Of a stretch of 17,888 nt of DNA, positions 13,259-17,888 are shown in pieces. The notes under the pieces were generated by a model. That model saw only the letters and a program-made list of their open reading frames with translations. It was not told the DNA's origin and searched no databases. Each line of letters opens with the position of its first letter. Within the stretch, counting starts at the first letter, position 1. A program made the position numbers and the translations under genes. Origin of the DNA: an uncultured Clostridia bacterium (GTDB lineage: Bacteria; Bacillota; Clostridia; Lachnospirales; Bianqueaceae); the NCBI GenBank assembly GCA_937892735.1, contig CALBGL010000142.1, positions 1-17,888 on the forward strand, read 5' to 3'.

Positions 13259-13331
13259 GCGCTAAGCTGTATTTTGCGATAGAGGCGCCTATCATTGGAC
13301 TTTTTTCTGAAAAGAGGTGCAGCTAGTAGCA

Positions 13332-14330
13332 GTGAGAAAATGGAAGTGGATCGGCCTCCTGCTCGCAATATGTGTTTGTTCCGCCTGTGGTTCAGAGCAG
13401 AACGCGAATCGGGCAGGGAGTCCGCAAGCCATCAATGAGGCAGCGGAAGAAGGTTTGGAACAGGAATTATTGCCAGAGCCTCAGATTACAGCACGTCGCT
13501 TGGAAAATGTCAATATAGTATTGAGTTGGAATACTATAGAACAGGCAGATGGATATATGATCTATCGAGCAGAGGAAGCAGCAGGACCTTATATCACGAT
13601 TGGTTTGGTATCGAGTGAAACGCATGAACTGACGGATAAATATCTGGAGACGGACAAAACATATTACTATAGAGCGCAGGCTTACCAAGAAGAGGGTACC
13701 GAACGCATTTATGGAGTCATGGGAGCCGCTGTATCGGTGACTCTGCCATCTTATGAAGGATATTTTCATGATGAGGATGGGGCATTGTATTGCTATCAAG
13801 ATAATCAGCTCGTTCGAGACGAAGAGATTGGCTATTTGTATTTTGACGAGACGGGACGGTATACTTCGGGGAATGAAGAACTAGATCAATATTTGCGTTC
13901 CGTCACGGCAGAGTGTACTGATGAATCCATGACACAGATCGATCAGTTTCATGCTGTATATGATTGGGTTATTGAAAATTGTTCTTATGTAGCAATGCAG
14001 TATCTGGAGACTGGAAGCAAGGGGTGGGAACCGGAGCTGGCTCTCTATATGTTTGAAAACTTAGAGGGCAATTGCTATTATTATGCGGCGATTGTGGCCA
14101 TGTTAGGCCGAAATGTAGGCATGCAGGCCTACGGTGTGATGGGACAGTGTTATCAGACCTATATGTGGGTGGCACATGGATGGTGTGAAGTGGAGTATGA
14201 AGGGCAGGAATATCTGGTTGATGCGGAGATGGAAGGCGTATTTGCCGCAGAACAGGGATGGGAATGGGATCAGTTCATGAGGGAATATGGCACCACGGTC
14301 AACACCTACGAAAAATATGAAGGGTATTAA
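13332..14330 (+). CDS. Lipoprotein with FN3-like and transglutaminase-like domains
   Basis: 332 residues from GTG 13332, giving the signal RKWKWIGLLLAICVCSAC; a GTG at 13317 overlaps the AAAGAGG SD. The SD spacing to 13332 is long, so the start is uncertain. The signal ends in a plausible lipobox with lipidated Cys19. An FN3-like beta domain (about 45-140) contains the GYMIYRAEEAAGPY and TYYYRAQAY strands. The C-terminal part is a transglutaminase-like cysteine-protease fold with GNCYYYA (Cys248), AHGWCEV (His282) and VDAE (Asp297) as the triad. It would sit on the outer membrane face and act on wall-linked peptides or proteins. It leads the operon; the MBOAT gene begins six bases after its stop codon. 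Confidence 0.85.
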   Translation: MRKWKWIGLLLAICVCSACGSEQNANRAGSPQAINEAAEEGLEQELLPEPQITARRLENVNIVLSWNTIEQADGYMIYRAEEAAGPYITIGLVSSETHELTDKYLETDKTYYYRAQAYQEEGTERIYGVMGAAVSVTLPSYEGYFHDEDGALYCYQDNQLVRDEEIGYLYFDETGRYTSGNEELDQYLRSVTAECTDESMTQIDQFHAVYDWVIENCSYVAMQYLETGSKGWEPELALYMFENLEGNCYYYAAIVAMLGRNVGMQAYGVMGQCYQTYMWVAHGWCEVEYEGQEYLVDAEMEGVFAAEQGWEWDQFMREYGTTVNTYEKYEGY

Positions 14331-14335
14331 TACGC

Positions 14336-15724
14336 ATGGTTTTTAGTTCATCGGTTTTTCTTTTTATCTTTTTACCGGTTGTATTTATTCTATATTATAT
14401 GATTCCGAATCTGCGGATTCGAAATGGTCTTTTGACAGTGTTCAGTCTATTCTTCTATGCGTTTGGGGAGCCAGTCTATGTACTCATTATGCTGGCGTCC
14501 ACCGTCATGAACTATGTGTGGGGACTTTTGGTTGTCCGTGAGGGCGCGATCCGTAAAGCGGCGATTGTATTATCGGTAATCACCAATATCGGGGTTTTGA
14601 TTGTATTTAAGTATACAGACTTCTTAATCAGTAATGTCAATGCAGTGTTTTCCTTGGAGATCCCGATGACGGGGATTGAGCTGCCGATCGGTATTTCATT
14701 CTTTACGTTTCAAGCAATGTCATATGTCATTGATACTTATCGGGATCCTTCACTGTGTCAGAAAAATCTGGGGCACCTGATGCTGTATATTTCCTTCTTC
14801 CCGCAGTTGATCGCGGGACCGATCGTGCGTTATAGCGATATCGCGGAACAGATTCGAGAGAGAACCGTTTCTTCGGAGGATATCGCCAATGGATTGCGTC
14901 GTTTCATTTTTGGACTTGCCAAAAAGCTTTTGATATCCAATGTGGTCGGATATGCGGCGGATCAGATCTTCGCCATGAATGGCGGGAATGCGATTGCGGC
15001 ATGGTCAGGCGCTATTTTCTATTGCTTGCAGATCTACTACGATTTTTCAGGATACAGTGATATGGCCATTGGACTGGGGCATATGTTTGGATTTCATTTC
15101 AAAGAAAATTTCCATTATCCCTATGCGGCAACGAGCATACAGGATTTCTGGAGAAGATGGCACATCTCTCTGTCAGAGTGGTTTAGGTCGTATCTGTATA
15201 TCCCATTGGGCGGAAACCGCAAAGGAGAAGTACGCCGGGTGATAAATCGATACATCGTGTTTTTCATGACAGGTCTCTGGCATGGCGCCAGCTGGAATTT
15301 CGTTTTGTGGGGATTAATGCACGGGACATTTTTGGTGTTAGAAGGCGGACCGCTGAAGGTCTTGAAGAAACATACGGCGATCAGCCGTGTGTATACGCTG
15401 GTGGTCGTAGCGATCGCATTCGTACTTTTCCGCGCGGAAACACTGACACAGGCGTGGACTTATATCATGACGATGTTTACAGGTTGGACGCTTTCCGGAG
15501 AGGCGATGACACAGTTTTTAGCGCTCTGGACGCCTTGGTTTTTGTTTATCACAGTGATAGGAATTCTGTTCTCTGTACCGGTGAAGGAATGGATCGAGCG
15601 GCTAGAGATTCGTTCTCGAGCATGGACTTACGTATCTTATGGAATTTCGATGGCGTTGTTCATGCTGTGCGTCATGAATCTGTCATCCAGTACCTTCAAT
15701 CCGTTTATCTATTTCCGTTTTTAA
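14336..15724 (+). CDS. MBOAT family O-acyltransferase (AlgI/DltB-like)
   Basis: 462 residues with about ten or more hydrophobic segments along its length. Family landmarks: an N-terminal VFSSSVFLFIFLPVVF segment, PIGISFFTFQAMSYVIDTYR (about 117-136), FFPQLIAGPI (about 156-165), FWRRWHISLSEWFRSYLYIPLGG (about 269-291), and GLWHGASWNFVLWGLMHG with the catalytic His316 and a second His329. The protein moves an acyl group, usually acetyl, across the membrane for attachment to an extracellular polymer, as AlgI does for alginate and DltB for D-alanine. GAAGGG lies 11 bases before the ATG. The DHHW partner downstream makes acetylation of a surface glycan the likely role. No dlt genes are present, arguing against DltB itself. 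Confidence 0.93.
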   Translation: MVFSSSVFLFIFLPVVFILYYMIPNLRIRNGLLTVFSLFFYAFGEPVYVLIMLASTVMNYVWGLLVVREGAIRKAAIVLSVITNIGVLIVFKYTDFLISNVNAVFSLEIPMTGIELPIGISFFTFQAMSYVIDTYRDPSLCQKNLGHLMLYISFFPQLIAGPIVRYSDIAEQIRERTVSSEDIANGLRRFIFGLAKKLLISNVVGYAADQIFAMNGGNAIAAWSGAIFYCLQIYYDFSGYSDMAIGLGHMFGFHFKENFHYPYAATSIQDFWRRWHISLSEWFRSYLYIPLGGNRKGEVRRVINRYIVFFMTGLWHGASWNFVLWGLMHGTFLVLEGGPLKVLKKHTAISRVYTLVVVAIAFVLFRAETLTQAWTYIMTMFTGWTLSGEAMTQFLALWTPWFLFITVIGILFSVPVKEWIERLEIRSRAWTYVSYGISMALFMLCVMNLSSSTFNPFIYFRF

Positions 15725-15742
15725 TCTGGGAGGAAGATGTCT

Positions 15743-17119
15743 ATGAAAAAGGGAATCGAGATTGTTTTTGTCGTCCTGTTTTTCGCACTATGTCTGATTC
15801 CTGGGTTAGGAATGCTTGTGCTGCCGGAAGAAGAGAATCGTGCGAATCAGGTGCTAGCCGCAGAACCGGACTTGTTCGAGTCGGATGGCTCTTTGAATCT
15901 AGAATATTTCACGGAGTTTCAGGATTATTTTGCAGATCATTTTGCCTTTCGTCAGGAACTCATCACGCTGAACGCGGATTTCCTGGATACATTTTTCCAG
16001 ACTTCGAATACGGATCAGGTGATTGTGGGAGAAAACGACTGGCTCTATTATGAGAGCACATTGGATGACTATCTGAACATTCCTACACTGACAGTGCGTT
16101 CTGCTGCGAATGCGGCGATCTCCCTGAGTCTGATGCAGGAATATGCGCAAAAAAACGGCGCGACATTGTTATTTATGGTAGCGCCGAATAAGAATTCGTT
16201 GTATGATGAAAACATGCCGGATCGCTATGTGCCATTGGAGCAGGATGGAAACTGGGAACTCATGCAGAAGGCGATGGTGGCAGAGGGTGTGAACTATCTG
16301 GATCTTTTCGCACTATTTGACAGTTCAGATGAGATCATGTATCATGCGGAGGATTCCCATTGGAATAATATGGGCGCCGCCTATGTACAAAAGGTGATTA
16401 TGGATGTCTTTGGATTAGAAGGTACGGACTACTCACAGCGAGAGTATGAGGTGCGGGAAGATTTTAAGGGCGATCTGTATGAGATGTTGTTCCCCATGGG
16501 CGATAGTATGGATGAGAATCAATATTATGGGGATTTTACCTATGTGACAGGTGCGGAAAATACAGAGGCAATGCGGTATGAGGCAGTGAATACACAGAAG
16601 GAGCATGGACTTATTCTGTACCGGGATTCTTTTGGGAATTCTCTGGTACCGTTCATGGCAGAAGAGTTTGGGTATAGTTTGGCACTGCGTTCTGTACCCT
16701 ATGATCTAGATGAGATCGCAGCACATGAGGCAGATTATGCAGTGATTGAGCTGGTAGAGCGACATCTGGACACATTGGCAATGAGAGCGGCGGTCATGGA
16801 AGCGCCGCAGAGAGATATAGAGGTGCCGGAGACAACGATTGAGGCACAGTTGACTTGTGAAGCCGCGCGAAGCGACGAATATTGGATGTTGACCGGAAGC
16901 TTCGATGCGGAGCAAACAGACATCGGATCCCGCGTATATGCGGTTCTGGACGATGGCACGGATACTGTTGTATATGAAGCGACACCGACAGGAGGAGACG
17001 GAGAAGGTGGCTTCACGTTGTATATTCCGCAGGATATTTCCTATACATCCATTTCCCTTGTGGTCATGCTGGACGAAACCTTGGTTTCGACAGAGACTAT
17101 AGAAATAGCATATTCATAA
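15743..17119 (+). CDS. DHHW/AlgX-like SGNH-fold extracellular O-acetyltransferase partner
   Basis: 458 residues from ATG 15743, nine bases after GGAGG; an ATG at 15737 is only three bases from it. An N-terminal hydrophobic segment (about 6-27) is a signal or anchor, leaving the body outside. The AlgX/AlgJ-type signature is seen: GENDWLYY (about 93-100), DSHWNNMG with Asp204, His206 and Trp207, and LYRDSFGNS with the likely nucleophile Ser296. The last ~110 residues look like an added beta-rich domain. Proteins of this type take the acyl group brought out by an MBOAT partner and esterify a polysaccharide. The gene follows the MBOAT gene by 18 bases, and the pair is a recognised functional unit. 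The polymer is not identifiable. Confidence 0.9.
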   Translation: MKKGIEIVFVVLFFALCLIPGLGMLVLPEEENRANQVLAAEPDLFESDGSLNLEYFTEFQDYFADHFAFRQELITLNADFLDTFFQTSNTDQVIVGENDWLYYESTLDDYLNIPTLTVRSAANAAISLSLMQEYAQKNGATLLFMVAPNKNSLYDENMPDRYVPLEQDGNWELMQKAMVAEGVNYLDLFALFDSSDEIMYHAEDSHWNNMGAAYVQKVIMDVFGLEGTDYSQREYEVREDFKGDLYEMLFPMGDSMDENQYYGDFTYVTGAENTEAMRYEAVNTQKEHGLILYRDSFGNSLVPFMAEEFGYSLALRSVPYDLDEIAAHEADYAVIELVERHLDTLAMRAAVMEAPQRDIEVPETTIEAQLTCEAARSDEYWMLTGSFDAEQTDIGSRVYAVLDDGTDTVVYEATPTGGDGEGGFTLYIPQDISYTSISLVVMLDETLVSTETIEIAYS

Positions 17120-17138
17120 AAGAAGAGGAGAGAAGAAA

Positions 17139-17528
17139 ATGAGAAAGCTATGGAGTATCATGTTGGTTCTTATCCTGGCGGTCGGTCTGGTAGGTTGTTC
17201 TTCGTCAGGGGAGGAGAGTTCTGCGGCGCAGGAGTCTTCTGCTGTGGCCCAGGAAAGCAGTGCGGAGGAATCCGTGGCGGTCGAAGAGAGTAGTGTGGCA
17301 GAGGAGTCCGCGGCAGAGGAAAGTCAGTCTGAGGCACAGGCGACAGCCGAGTCTTTGATTGGAGAAGACGTACAGGCGCTGATTAATGCTATCGGAGAGC
17401 CTGAGTCTACAGCATATCAGGATAGCTGTGCCGTAGCAGACGCGCAGGATGGCTTCTGGACTTATGACGGGTTTACGGTAGTCACACTGAAGACAGCAGA
17501 AGGTGAAACCGTACAGGATATTCAGTAA
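17139..17528 (+). CDS. Small Ser/Glu/Ala-rich lipoprotein
   Basis: 129 residues. The signal MRKLWSIMLVLILAVGLVGC ends in the lipobox LVGC, so Cys20 would be lipidated. Residues about 21-70 are a low-complexity tether of repeated ESSA/EESVA units, acidic and probably unstructured. A small folded C-terminal part (about 71-129) contains IGEPESTAYQDSC and GFWTYDGFTVVTLK, with two beta-hairpin-like stretches resembling small BamE/SmpA-like or PepSY-like modules, although I cannot assign a family. It starts 20 bases after the DHHW gene with AGGAG in front, and a strong terminator closes the operon after it. A surface-exposed accessory role in the acylation operon is inferred from position. Confidence 0.85.
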   Translation: MRKLWSIMLVLILAVGLVGCSSSGEESSAAQESSAVAQESSAEESVAVEESSVAEESAAEESQSEAQATAESLIGEDVQALINAIGEPESTAYQDSCAVADAQDGFWTYDGFTVVTLKTAEGETVQDIQ

Positions 17529-17549
17529 AATTTACGATCAGGAAAAGAT

Positions 17550-17596
17550 GCTGCCGTATCCATGATTAGAAAATCATAGATGCGGCAGCTTTTTTT
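17550..17596 (+). terminator. Strong intrinsic terminator closing the envelope operon
   Basis: GCTGCCG (17550-17556) pairs with CGGCAGC (17583-17589), with inner pairing ATGATT / AATCAT around a short loop, followed by seven T residues (17590-17596). On the minus strand a weaker T-run (TCTTTT) follows the same stem. Confidence 0.9.
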
Positions 17597-17735
17597 CATG
17601 GTTTAAGGTCGTTACAGCAGTTAGGCATGTGATATTAAAATCCGGATCGGGATAGATTCGATTCATGCCGGCGTAGAACATAAATTTAAATGGTCGTCTC
17701 GTGTCATAGAAGTTTTCTTTTTTACCGAATTTCAT
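17574..17735 (-). CDS. Possible small protein (53 codons)
   Basis: Minus-strand ATG at 17735-17733 to TGA at 17576-17574 gives a basic 53-residue product beginning MKFGKKENFY and ending KKLPHL, with no signal peptide or known motif. A sigma-A-like promoter lies about 50 bases upstream, but no Shine-Dalgarno is near the ATG and the end overlaps the operon terminator. It could be a true small gene, a degraded gene end or chance. Confidence 0.25.
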   Translation of the reverse strand: MKFGKKENFYDTRRPFKFMFYAGMNRIYPDPDFNITCLTAVTTLNHEKKLPHL

Positions 17736-17888
17736 TTTCTATAACTAGATTATCTCTCAGAATCAAGATTTCTCTATTCAATATTGTATTAGACTACATC
17801 ATTAAATTTTACGTCAAGAGTCAAGTATTGCACTTCTTTTTACAATATCCGTCCCTGCGTATTCCATCTTTACATTTCGTATTTCTTG
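17597..17888. other. AT-rich tail of the window without a clear gene
   Basis: The remaining ~290 bases hold no plus-strand gene. Apart from the minus-strand promoter candidate and the 53-codon ORF, I see only AT-rich sequence with frequent stops in the other frames. Confidence 0.6.
17788..17817 (-). promoter_or_regulatory. Minus-strand promoter candidate near the window end
   Basis: On the minus strand TTGACG (17817-17812), an 18-base spacer and TCTAAT (17793-17788), each five of six to consensus. It points towards the 53-codon ORF and the operon terminator. Confidence 0.4.

Noticed and set aside
15307..16053. A 248-codon plus-strand frame overlapping the MBOAT/DHHW junction
   Set aside because: It overlaps two genes with clear motifs in other frames; its own product shows no recognisable family and it has no SD.

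Overview
The window looks like a chromosomal segment of a spore-forming, Gram-positive Clostridia bacterium, most likely of the Lachnospiraceae type. Reasons: moderate GC, strong AGGAGG-type ribosome binding sites, sigma-A-like TTGACA promoters, lipoproteins with short lipoboxes, an ECF S component, a TetM/EF-G-like GTPase fused to a YacP/Rae1-like nuclease, and a collagen-like protein behind a mother-cell type promoter. I see no integrase, transposase, phage gene or CRISPR array.

Layout. 1-1000: a possible tail of an upstream gene, a long imperfect inverted repeat, and a minus-strand collagen-like surface (probably exosporium) protein. 1054-4773: a small acidic hypothetical protein and a metallophosphoesterase, probably one operon, then the 882-aa TetM/EF-G-like GTPase + NYN nuclease fusion, whose SD lies in an inverted repeat with its promoter region. 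4783-7501: flavodoxin, a membrane-anchored CHAP hydrolase and a CbxX/SpoVK-type AAA+ ATPase. 7505-8280: a folded leader, an ECF transporter S component and a terminator. 8291-10135: serC and an SGNH hydrolase with a terminator. 10138-10340: an intergenic region that reads best as a minus-strand stand-alone small RNA with promoter, terminator and C-rich loop. 10358-12905: cysK and a cardiolipin synthase. 12984-13137: a minus-strand tRNA-Arg(CCU) with promoter and terminator. 13218-17596: a four-gene envelope operon (FN3/transglutaminase lipoprotein, MBOAT acyltransferase, DHHW/AlgX-like SGNH protein, Ser/Glu-rich lipoprotein), preceded by two perfect palindromes and closed by a strong terminator. 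The last ~290 bases are AT-rich and hold only a minus-strand promoter candidate and a 53-codon ORF.

How the parts work together. The last operon has the composition of a surface-polymer O-acetylation system: the MBOAT protein would move acyl groups across the membrane and the DHHW protein would place them on an extracellular glycan. The two lipoproteins would act at the cell surface. serC and cysK both belong to the serine/cysteine pathway but are separate transcription units. The most unusual protein is the GTPase-nuclease fusion, which joins a module that by homology enters the ribosomal A site to one whose relative (Rae1) cuts mRNA there. All functional calls rest on motif recognition by eye; no database search was possible.
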